Shown here piece by piece: positions 1 to 5,319 of a DNA stretch of 6,755 nucleotides (the stretch's first letter is position 1; each line of letters opens with the position of its first letter). This DNA comes from JAQBDA01 sp041301185 (GTDB lineage: Bacteria; Chloroflexota; Anaerolineae; Anaerolineales; UBA4823). A program made the position numbers and the translations under genes. The notes beneath the pieces were generated by a model. It saw only the letters and a program-made list of their open reading frames with translations, did not search any database and had not been told where the DNA came from. The stretch lies in the NCBI GenBank assembly GCA_041301185.1, contig JBFYSV010000007.1, positions 1 through 6,755 of the forward strand, given 5' to 3'.

Positions 1-49
1 CTTTTTCACTCCATGATTGACTTTGCAGTAAACCACTTATGGAGAGGAA

Positions 50-115
50 ATTAAACGATGTGTTGAAGGTTGTTTCGGTTAGTAAGGTTTAGATTATTAA
101 ACGATGTCTTGAAGG
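50..115. repeat. Short direct repeat pair, 46-bp period
   Basis: Two 20-nt copies (50-69 and 96-115) of ATTAAACGATGTNTTGAAGG differ at one base, with 26 nt between them. They lie downstream of the leftward msrQ gene in otherwise non-coding AT-rich sequence. No ORF, tRNA or terminator is recognisable in positions 1-167. Two copies are too few to call a CRISPR or iteron array, and no function can be assigned. Confidence 0.6.
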
Positions 116-124
116 ACGACACCT

Positions 125-157
125 AAGCTTTATTAAATCCTGGTGATCTTCGTGGTT
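125..157. repeat. Partial copy of the intergenic 'CACGAAG' element
   Basis: This stretch matches the centre and one arm of the larger palindromic elements at 6016-6114 and 6563-6653. The shared order is AAGCTTTAT-TAAA-CCTG followed by TGATCTTCGTGGTTT. The matching opposite arm is not clear here, so it looks like a half or decayed copy. It sits just beyond the end of msrQ, as expected for a repeat family that accumulates at gene ends. Confidence 0.5.
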
Positions 158-167
158 TAAAAACACA

Positions 168-833
168 TCATCTGGCAATCCGCCGCCGCACAGCAGGAAT
201 GCGCAGGACGAGCAAGATGAGCACCAGCAAGCCGAAGCCGAGCGGGCGGAGGATATCGCCGCTGAGATTGGTCAGAGAACCCTTCACCGCCCAGGCGTAG
301 TGCAGGATCACCAGCCCGCTCGCCAGGTAGACCGTCTTGTGCAGACGCTTCCAGTTTTTCCCCAGGCGCTTCATCCAGAACCTGAACGAGGTCACCGCCA
401 ACGCCAGCAAGATCAGCCCCGCCAGCAAGCCAACCACGATGAACGGCTTCTCCGTGGTCAGGCGCAGGATCTCTTCCCAGTCCAGCCCGTAATCCAGCAC
501 CACAAAGGTGAACAGGTGCAGTGCAAAGTACATAAAAGCATACAAGCCCAGGGTACGGCGGTGCTTGCTCAGGGCGCGCCATTTCGTAACGGTGATCACC
601 GGCGTCACAGCCAGGCTCAGCACCAGCAGCGTGAGCGCGGCGCGCCCCAAATACTGCTCGACGAACTGGATGGGATTGGCGGTCAGGCTGCCGAAGGCCC
701 ACAGGTAGGCCAGCTGCGCTAACGCGAATAAGCCCACTGAATGAATGCCGATCCGCAGCCAATCTGGCTTGACTTTCAGCGCACCGTGCGCGGTTGGCGC
801 CGTTTTTGGGGAGAGGGTAGGCGAGGTGTTCAT
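168..833 (-). CDS. msrQ: MsrQ, heme-binding membrane subunit of the MsrPQ methionine sulfoxide reductase
   Basis: A 221-aa polytopic membrane protein of the ferric-reductase-like (YedZ/MsrQ) family. In characterised systems MsrQ draws electrons from quinones or a flavin reductase and passes them by b-type heme to MsrP outside the membrane. Hydrophobic segments lie near residues 30-48, 64-80, 97-113, 131-149, 168-184 and 196-210. The histidines expected as heme ligands are visible: H106 in ALHLF, H165 in KRLHKTVYL and H178 in ILHYAW; the last two motifs are family hallmarks. The N-terminal 20 residues are polar and longer than usual. The ATG lies 7 nt after the msrP TAG stop with no strong ribosome-binding site, so translation is probably coupled to msrP. 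It ends in TGA and is the last gene of the leftward block. Confidence 0.93.
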   Translation of the reverse strand: MNTSPTLSPKTAPTAHGALKVKPDWLRIGIHSVGLFALAQLAYLWAFGSLTANPIQFVEQYLGRAALTLLVLSLAVTPVITVTKWRALSKHRRTLGLYAFMYFALHLFTFVVLDYGLDWEEILRLTTEKPFIVVGLLAGLILLALAVTSFRFWMKRLGKNWKRLHKTVYLASGLVILHYAWAVKGSLTNLSGDILRPLGFGLLVLILLVLRIPAVRRRIAR

Positions 834-840
834 GGCTGGT

Positions 841-1779
841 CTAATAGTACCTGGCTAAATCCATGCCGGTGTAAAGCCCCGCCACCTGCTCGGCATAGCC
901 GTTGAAGGGCAGCGTATCCCGCCGGCTGAGCTCGCCAATCCGGCGCTCGCTGCGCTGGCTCCAGCGCGGGTGGTCCACCTGCGGGTTGACGTTGGCGTAA
1001 AAGCCGTACTCGTCCGGCGCGATCTGGCTCCACAGGGTGGCGGGCGGCTCGGCGGTCAGCTCGATCTTGATCACGGCTTTGATCGACTTGAAGCCGTATT
1101 TCCAGGGCACCACCAGGCGCATGCCGCCGCCATTCTGGGCTGGCAGCTCCCCGCCGTACAGGCCGGTCGCGAGCAGGGTCAGGTCGTGCATGGCTTCATC
1201 CAGGCGCAGCCCTTCCTGGTAGGGCCAGGGATAAAAGCCTTGCCTCTGACCGGGCATCTCCTCGGGCCTGAAAACCGACTCGAAACGCACGTACTTTGCA
1301 TCCGTAGTGGGTTCAACCTCACTCAGCAGCCTGGCAAGCGGAAACCCCAACCAGGGGATGACCATGCTCCAGGCCTCGACGCAGCGCAGGCGGTAGATGC
1401 GTTCTTCGGGGGTAAATTTCTTCACCAGCTCGTCCAGGCTGTATTGGCGCGGCTTATTCACCAGCCCGGAGACTTCTATATCCCAGGGCGAGGTTTGAAA
1501 ATCCTTTGCCAGGGCAGCCACACCCTCTTTATCGGTGGTGAACTCGTAATAGTTGTTATAGCTGGTGATATCCTCGAATGTGTTCGCCGGGTTGCCTAGC
1601 TCGTCGGTTTGGGTGGAAGAATTACCCGGGGTAGGGGTTCCGGTTGAGGGGGAAACCCCACACGCAGCCAGCGCAGCGCTCCCGGCGAGCAGCCCGGCAG
1701 CCTTCATAAACTGCCGGCGAGATAGATAGACCTGTTTGGGTGTGATTTCCGAAGATGGAATGGGTACGCTTTTCATCAT
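841..1779 (-). CDS. msrP: MsrP, Tat-exported molybdopterin methionine sulfoxide reductase catalytic subunit
   Basis: A 312-aa sulfite-oxidase-fold molybdoenzyme that reduces methionine sulfoxide in exported proteins. Evidence is the Tat signal S20-R-R-Q-F-M-K, the molybdenum-ligand cysteine C133 in RLRCVEAWSMVIPW, and the conserved blocks GLRLDEAMH, VPWKYGFKSIK, APDEYGFYANVNP and VDHPRWSQ, which closely resemble E. coli MsrP. The Tat region ends in L-A-A-C40, a plausible lipobox, so the enzyme may be lipid-anchored rather than soluble as in E. coli. Two ATGs are adjacent (1779 and 1776). The AGGAG upstream is 4 nt from the first and 7 nt from the second, so the second may be the real start. 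It begins 12 nt after the selenoprotein stop and precedes msrQ by 7 nt, which indicates one transcript. Confidence 0.95.
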   Translation of the reverse strand: MMKSVPIPSSEITPKQVYLSRRQFMKAAGLLAGSAALAACGVSPSTGTPTPGNSSTQTDELGNPANTFEDITSYNNYYEFTTDKEGVAALAKDFQTSPWDIEVSGLVNKPRQYSLDELVKKFTPEERIYRLRCVEAWSMVIPWLGFPLARLLSEVEPTTDAKYVRFESVFRPEEMPGQRQGFYPWPYQEGLRLDEAMHDLTLLATGLYGGELPAQNGGGMRLVVPWKYGFKSIKAVIKIELTAEPPATLWSQIAPDEYGFYANVNPQVDHPRWSQRSERRIGELSRRDTLPFNGYAEQVAGLYTGMDLARYY

Positions 1780-1791
1780 TGATCTCCTGAG

Positions 1792-2367
1792 TTACGGCGC
1801 CGGCTCAGCGAGCAAGGCCTGGATAGCTGCTTCGGTCTCTGTATAGCGCCCTTCGCCAATCTGCGAGTAGCGCAGGCGCCCGTTCTTATCGATCAGGTAC
1901 AGGGTGGGCCAATAGCGGGTGTTATAAGCCCGCCAGGTCTGCCCGTCGTTATCCTGCGCCACCGGGTAGGGTATGTCCAAATCGGCAACGGCTTGCTTGA
2001 GATTGTCTAAATCTTCTTCGTGCTTGAACTCGGGGTAGTGGTTGCCAATCACAACCAGCCCGGAGCCGGCATACTTCTCGTGCCAGCCCCTCAACGAGGG
2101 GACCACATTGCGGCAGTTTATTCAGCCAAAAGTCCACATATCGATCAACACCACCTTGCCGCGCAGGCCTGCCAGGCGCAGCGGCTCAGGGGTATTGATC
2201 CAGACTTCATTCTCCAGCTCGGGCGATTGGCCCAGGTCTGAGTAAGCCTCCGGCAGCCCTACCGCCGCCGGCAGCTCCTTCGCCGCCGGAGCGGGATTTG
2301 CAGCCTGCGGGCGGCAGCCCGCCAGGGCAAGGGCACTGGCTAGCAGCAACAGGATTGTCAGACGCAT
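1792..2367 (-). CDS. Thioredoxin-fold lipoprotein, predicted selenoprotein (UxxC active site, in-frame UGA recoded)
   Basis: One 191-aa frame read through an internal TGA at 2122-2124. The N-terminus is a lipoprotein signal ending in LALAGC, with C18 lipidated. A thioredoxin-like domain follows: a strand with RGKVVLIDMWTFG, the active site U82-I-N-C85-R-N-V, a helix with SLRGWHEKY, then GNHYPEF and the cis-proline loop YWPTLYLID (P154). Relatives fused to or near DipZ/CcdA proteins carry FWTYxCINC here, so the UGA replaces the first catalytic cysteine. C85 is the only other cysteine besides the lipidated one, so a Sec-Cys selenenylsulfide is expected. The start is ATG 2367, set by GGAGGT 6 nt upstream; a GTG two codons earlier abuts that site and is unlikely. 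A SECIS-like hairpin follows the UGA. Its role is inferred as an extracytoplasmic thiol or peroxide reductase working with MsrPQ. The alternatives are a nonsense pseudogene or a sequencing error. Confidence 0.85.
2081..2124 (-). promoter_or_regulatory. Candidate bacterial SECIS element following the UGA codon
   Basis: In the mRNA (minus strand) the UGA is followed by 20 nt, then CCCCUC-GUU-GAGGGG (2101 to 2087). This is a perfect 6-bp stem with a 3-nt loop whose first base is G, 27 nt after the UGA. Bacterial SECIS elements usually show an apical loop about 16-37 nt after UGA, a short stem, and a G in the first two loop positions, so all criteria are met. A lower helix UGCC (2115-2112) with GGCA (2084-2081) could extend it across an internal loop. 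The element overlaps codons for V-P-S-L-R-G. The folding was done by eye. Confidence 0.72.
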
Positions 2368-2373
2368 CGGCAC

Positions 2374-2379
2374 ACCTCC
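2374..2379 (-). promoter_or_regulatory. Ribosome-binding site that sets the selenoprotein start
   Basis: GGAGGT on the minus strand lies 6 nt before the ATG at 2367. The in-frame GTG at 2373 directly abuts it, so ATG is the better start. Confidence 0.75.
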
Positions 2380-2395
2380 GGATTGAGTTGTACCG

Positions 2396-2428
2396 ATTGT
2401 AAGGGATAGAGATTACAAAAGTCTTACA
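2396..2428 (-). promoter_or_regulatory. Promoter with tandem 11-bp regulator boxes upstream of the selenoprotein-msrPQ genes
   Basis: On the minus strand TGTAAGA (2428-2422) and TGTAATC (2417-2411) are offset by exactly 11 bp. Nine bp follow, then the -10 hexamer TACAAT (2401-2396). There is no good -35 hexamer; the boxes occupy that place, as in activator-dependent PhoB-type promoters. The same layout occurs upstream of the response regulator and the TlpA-like gene. It lies in the 78-nt gap (2368-2445) behind the kinase gene, so selenoprotein-msrP-msrQ can be transcribed separately from the two-component genes. Confidence 0.65.
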
Positions 2429-2445
2429 CAGGGGAGAAGGAAATA

Positions 2446-3678
2446 TTAACCCTTGGGCAGGCTAAAGGTGAACACGCTGCCTTGACCGAGCGCACTTTCA
2501 GCGCAGATGCTACCCCCATGTGCTTCGATGATGCCCTTTGCAATTGCCAAACCCAGCCCGGCGCCGCCGGCGGTGCGATTGCGGGATTTATCCCCGCGGT
2601 AGAAGCGTTCAAAGACGTGCGGCAAATCCTGCACCGGGATGCCCTCGCCTGTATCGCTCACCGTGACGGAGACCCCCTCCGGCACAAGCCCGGCTGTGAG
2701 GGTGACGCTGCCCCCTGGCGGGGTATGGTGCAGGGCGTTGCTCACCAGGTTGTTGAGCGCCCGCCCCAGGCGCTGGACATCCATCGTCACCGGGTCAATG
2801 CCCGGCGCGGCAGAGCCGCTCAGGGTTACCTGCTTTTGATCTGCCAGACCGGAGAAGCTTTCCAGGGTATCGGAGATCAGATCGGAAAGGGAGGCCGGCT
2901 CCAGGTGAAGATTTAGCCCGCCCGCATCGAGCTGCGAGACCTGGAACAGATCATCCACCAGGACAGAGAGATTGTCCACCTGCTTTTTGGCCTGCGCCAG
3001 ATACTGCTGCTGGGTTTGCGGGTCGGTGACCATGCCATCCGCCAGGGCCTCCACCAGGACGCGGATCGAAGCCAGCGGGGTGCGCAGGTCGTGCCCGGCC
3101 CAGGCGACCAGGTCACGGCGCAGGGCATCCAGCTCTCTTTGTTTCTGGTCGGCGGTTTGCAAGCGCTGCGCCATCTGGTTGAAAGAATCTGCCAGAGCGG
3201 CGATCTCATCCCGACCGGCGATGTCTGCTCGGGCAGACAGGTCGCCGCTTTCGATGGCGCGGGCGGCATCTTCCAGCCGGGTGATGCGCTCAGTGAGCGT
3301 GCTGGCAAAGAAGGTGCCCAGCGCCACGGCGATGCCGCCGGCAAAGACCAGCAGGACCGTCGCCAGCATCAAGTCATGCTGGCTGGCGAACATCAGCCGG
3401 GCCGTCAGCCAGACGTTGAGGAAGGTCAGCAGGCTGGCCAGCACATAGGTCCCGCCCAGCGTCCAGCGCAGGGAAGGCGCCCACTCCAGCCAGCCCCAGC
3501 GGTAAGCAGCAAACCCGGCGAGAATCGAGATAGCAGCCGTCAGCGCCAGGAACCGCGCCATCAGCCCCAGGTCGCCCATCGGCGGGCGCAATAGCCAGTA
3601 GAAAATGCCCAGCGAGACGAGCAATACCAGGCCGATTCCGCTGGCGAGCAGCACGGTACGGGGTGTCGATTGTCGCAT
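2446..3678 (-). CDS. Membrane sensor histidine kinase (HAMP-HisKA-HATPase_c)
   Basis: A 410-aa kinase. The N-terminal part has four hydrophobic segments (about 9-30, 38-60, 74-97 and 104-127) joined by short loops, with no sizeable external sensor domain. A HAMP linker follows (about 128-174, TERITRLEDAARAIESGDL). The HisKA domain carries the phospho-accepting H196 in AGHDLRTPL. The ATPase domain shows the N box LNNLVSNALHHTP (N310, N314), the G1 box DTGEGI (D342), the F box FERFYR and the G2 box GGAGLGLAIA (371-380). The start lies 4 nt after the response regulator stop, so the two are co-translated partners. The only cysteine (C392) is cytoplasmic. The stimulus is unknown; the neighbouring msrPQ and thiol-redox genes suggest envelope oxidative or chlorine stress, by analogy with E. 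coli HprS. Confidence 0.93.
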   Translation of the reverse strand: MRQSTPRTVLLASGIGLVLLVSLGIFYWLLRPPMGDLGLMARFLALTAAISILAGFAAYRWGWLEWAPSLRWTLGGTYVLASLLTFLNVWLTARLMFASQHDLMLATVLLVFAGGIAVALGTFFASTLTERITRLEDAARAIESGDLSARADIAGRDEIAALADSFNQMAQRLQTADQKQRELDALRRDLVAWAGHDLRTPLASIRVLVEALADGMVTDPQTQQQYLAQAKKQVDNLSVLVDDLFQVSQLDAGGLNLHLEPASLSDLISDTLESFSGLADQKQVTLSGSAAPGIDPVTMDVQRLGRALNNLVSNALHHTPPGGSVTLTAGLVPEGVSVTVSDTGEGIPVQDLPHVFERFYRGDKSRNRTAGGAGLGLAIAKGIIEAHGGSICAESALGQGSVFTFSLPKG

Positions 3679-3682
3679 AGCG

Positions 3683-4366
3683 CTACGGCTCGAACTTATA
3701 GCCCACCCCCCACACGGTCACCAGGTGGCGGGGGGTAGCCGGGTCCGGCTCAATTTTTTCACGCAGCCGGCGGATGTGCACCGTGACCGTTCCAGGATCG
3801 ATATAATCGGACATCCCCCAGATGCTCTCCAGGAGCTGGTCGCGGCTGAAGACCTGGCGCGGGTGCTGCGCCAGGTGGTAGAGCAGGTCAAACTCCCTGG
3901 CGGTCAGGATGATCTCCTGGGCATTCAGGGTGACCAGGCGCGTCCCCGGGTTAATCCTCAGGTCGCCGTAATCCAGGGCGCGATCTTCAATAGTTTGGGG
4001 AAGAGCGCGCGTCCGGCGCAGGACAGCCCGCACCCGGCTGACCAGCTCCTGCGGGCTGAAGGGCTTGACCACGTAATCATCAGCGCCAAGCTCCAGACCG
4101 GCAATCCGGTCGGCCTCCTCCCGGCGGGAGGTGAGCAAGATGATGGGCACATCGAAGCGATCTCGCAAGTTGCGGGTCAGGGTGAAGCCATCCATGCCGG
4201 GCAGCATCACGTCCAGGATGACCAGGTCCGGCAGCTGGCGCAGCAGCGCCTCCTGGGCTGCCAGCCCATCGGCGTAATGAGCCACCTGGTAGCCCGCCCG
4301 CTTCAAATACAGGCTGACCACCTCGCTAATATCTGGCTCGTCCTCAACAATCACAATCTGGGTCAT
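3683..4366 (-). CDS. OmpR/PhoB-family response regulator
   Basis: A 227-aa regulator, the usual length for the family. The receiver domain (1-115) has the acidic pair E8/D9, the phosphorylation site D52 in LVILDVMLPGMDG, the switch residue T79 in LLTSR and K101 in VVKPFSP. The winged-helix DNA-binding domain (about 130-227) shows LTAREFDLLYHLAQHP, FSRDQLLESIWG, the recognition helix TVTVHIRRLREKI and the C-terminal wing VWGVGYKFEP. It is the first gene of the leftward block and is followed by its kinase after 4 nt. Tandem 11-bp boxes upstream of its own gene, of the selenoprotein and of the TlpA-like gene are its likely binding sites (inference). Confidence 0.95.
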   Translation of the reverse strand: MTQIVIVEDEPDISEVVSLYLKRAGYQVAHYADGLAAQEALLRQLPDLVILDVMLPGMDGFTLTRNLRDRFDVPIILLTSRREEADRIAGLELGADDYVVKPFSPQELVSRVRAVLRRTRALPQTIEDRALDYGDLRINPGTRLVTLNAQEIILTAREFDLLYHLAQHPRQVFSRDQLLESIWGMSDYIDPGTVTVHIRRLREKIEPDPATPRHLVTVWGVGYKFEP

Positions 4367-4389
4367 GGCGTCATTTCACTCAAACACAC

Positions 4390-4422
4390 AGTATATACCT
4401 GAATTATTACACAAATCTTAAG
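4390..4422 (-). promoter_or_regulatory. Predicted autoregulated promoter of the response regulator-kinase pair
   Basis: On the minus strand CTTAAGA (4422-4416) and TGTAATA (4411-4405) are 11 bp apart. Nine bp follow, then TATACT (4395-4390), a good -10. The first box is degenerate (5 of 7 against TGTAAGA). The spacing is identical to the selenoprotein and TlpA-like promoters, which suggests feedback control. The leader to ATG 4366 would be short and lacks a strong ribosome-binding site. Confidence 0.6.
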
Positions 4423-4437
4423 CATTGTTCATAGACC

Positions 4438-4481
4438 TGTAAGGGTCCTGTCTGCTTCTTGTAAGAACTGCCCGCTATGCT
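4438..4481 (+). promoter_or_regulatory. Promoter with three 11-bp regulator boxes upstream of the TlpA-like gene
   Basis: Three boxes in exact 11-bp phase are TGTAAGG (4438), TGTCTGC (4449) and TGTAAGA (4460). After the last box come 9 bp and a -10-like TATGCT (4476-4481). The -35 place is taken by the boxes, which fits activation by an OmpR/PhoB-type regulator. The ribosome-binding site GGAGG is at 4501-4505, 5 nt before the ATG. The region is shared with the divergent regulator promoter. Confidence 0.62.
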
Positions 4482-4510
4482 GGGGAAAACCTGAAAAACT
4501 GGAGGCTACC

Positions 4511-5245
4511 ATGCTCAAGAATACCCTGCTTGTCGTGTTTGTTTTTGCCCTGGCGCTCAGCGCCTGCTCGCCCGCCGCTCCCCAGGCGGAGGCGATGGAG
4601 GAGAAACCCACCGAGGCGATGATGGAGAAAACCGACGACGCCATGCTGGAAAAGACTCCCGAGGCGATGATGGAGAAAACCGACGAGGCCATGCTGGAGG
4701 AGAAGACTCCTGAGGCGATGATGGAAAAGACTTCCGAAGTGATGCCGGATACGCACACCACGCCCGAAGCCATGGACGAGGCTATGCTGGCGGCGCCTGC
4801 CTGGTTTGGAGCGGCGCTAACCAACGTGCGCAGCGGCGAGAGCTTCACCCTCAGCGATTTCAAGGGCAAAGTGGTGCTGGTGGAGACCCTGGCGATGTGG
4901 TGTCCAAGCTGCAAGCGCCAGCAAATCCAGGTGAAGGCGCTGCACGAGGCGCTGGGGATGGACGGAGACCTGGTTTCGATCGGGCTGGATATCGACCCCA
5001 ATGAGAACGCTGCCGACCTGAAAGCCTACACGGAAGCCAATGGGTTCGACTGGATTTACGCAGTAGCCCCGGCGGAGGTGGCGCGCGAGATCGGGGCGCT
5101 GTACGGCGACCAGTTTCTCAACCCGCCCTCCACGCCGATCCTGATCATCGATCGCCACGGCGAGGCGCACCCGATGCCGTTTGGGATCAAGAGCGCGGCA
5201 GACCTGCAAGCGTTCATCGAGCCTTTCCTGAAGGAAGGCATGTAA
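4511..5245 (+). CDS. TlpA-like thioredoxin lipoprotein with methionine-rich repeat linker
   Basis: A 244-aa exported thiol-disulfide protein. The signal peptide ends in ALSAC with lipidated C19. Residues about 27-92 form a low-complexity linker of roughly 8-residue units of the type EAMMEKTD / DAMLEKTP, rich in Met, Glu, Lys and Thr, with 12 methionines in 64 residues. The thioredoxin domain (about 98-244) has FTLSDFKGKVVLVE, the active site W-C131-P-S-C134-K, and the cis-proline loop PPSTPILIID (P209). It is expected to reduce disulfides or sulfenic acids outside the membrane, recharged by the CcdA-like protein encoded 74 nt downstream. The linker may act as a spacer from the membrane, a metal-binding strip, or an oxidisable methionine reservoir; none of these is shown. 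GGAGG precedes the ATG. Confidence 0.9.
   Translation: MLKNTLLVVFVFALALSACSPAAPQAEAMEEKPTEAMMEKTDDAMLEKTPEAMMEKTDEAMLEEKTPEAMMEKTSEVMPDTHTTPEAMDEAMLAAPAWFGAALTNVRSGESFTLSDFKGKVVLVETLAMWCPSCKRQQIQVKALHEALGMDGDLVSIGLDIDPNENAADLKAYTEANGFDWIYAVAPAEVAREIGALYGDQFLNPPSTPILIIDRHGEAHPMPFGIKSAADLQAFIEPFLKEGM
4613..4738 (+). repeat. In-frame coding repeat for the Met-rich linker
   Basis: The unit GAGGCGATGATGGAGAAAA starts at 4613 and 4661 (48-bp step), and a variant starts at 4712 (51-bp step). The extra codon is a second glutamate in LEEKTPE. Each unit encodes two 8-residue subrepeats. The near-identity of the first two copies at DNA level points to recent expansion, and copy number is likely to vary between strains. 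Confidence 0.75.
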
Positions 5246-5260
5246 GCTCAAACCGAGATC

Positions 5261-5299
5261 GTCCAGCCCGCCGGCTGGAGCAATACCGGCGGGCTGGAC
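5261..5299 (+). promoter_or_regulatory. Strong intercistronic hairpin between the TlpA-like gene and ccdA
   Basis: GTCCAGCCCGCCGG (5261-5274) and its exact reverse complement (5286-5299) form a 14-bp stem with an 11-nt loop. No T-run follows, so it is not a typical intrinsic terminator. It could be an mRNA-stability or processing element that sets different levels of the two products. A smaller competing hairpin, CCAGC (5263-5267) with GCTGG (5274-5278), is also possible. Confidence 0.6.
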
Positions 5300-5319
5300 C
5301 TTAGGATTGCGAGTAGATT

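Noticed and set aside
50..115. CRISPR array at the left end
   Set aside because: There are only two 20-nt copies and no further spacer-repeat units or cas genes in view.
123..170. msrQ stop TGA (168-170) as a second Sec codon
   Set aside because: Read-through adds only about 15 residues running into an intergenic repeat, with no Cys-containing family motif there. The protein already has full length.
1792..2106. A separate 104-aa gene starting at GTG 2106
   Set aside because: It would begin inside the thioredoxin active-site helix, without the catalytic pair and without a ribosome-binding site. It is the in-frame continuation after the UGA.
2122..2124. UGA reassigned to Gly or Trp across the genome
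   Set aside because: The tryptophans checked here are TGG and msrQ ends in TGA at a normal family length. No other gene in the window has an internal UGA.
2122..2373. A stand-alone short lipoprotein ending at the TGA
   Set aside because: It would stop right at the active site after WTFG, which makes no sense as a finished protein; the family domain continues in the same frame.
2972..3594. Long plus-strand ORFs opposite the histidine kinase
   Set aside because: They are antisense shadows in GC-rich DNA. They show no recognisable domain, and the kinase on the minus strand has every catalytic box.
4429..5001. Minus-strand ORF rich in Ser/Phe repeats opposite the TlpA-like gene
   Set aside because: Its repetitiveness is just the complement of the Met-rich coding repeat. 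The plus strand has a lipobox, CxxC and a good ribosome-binding site.
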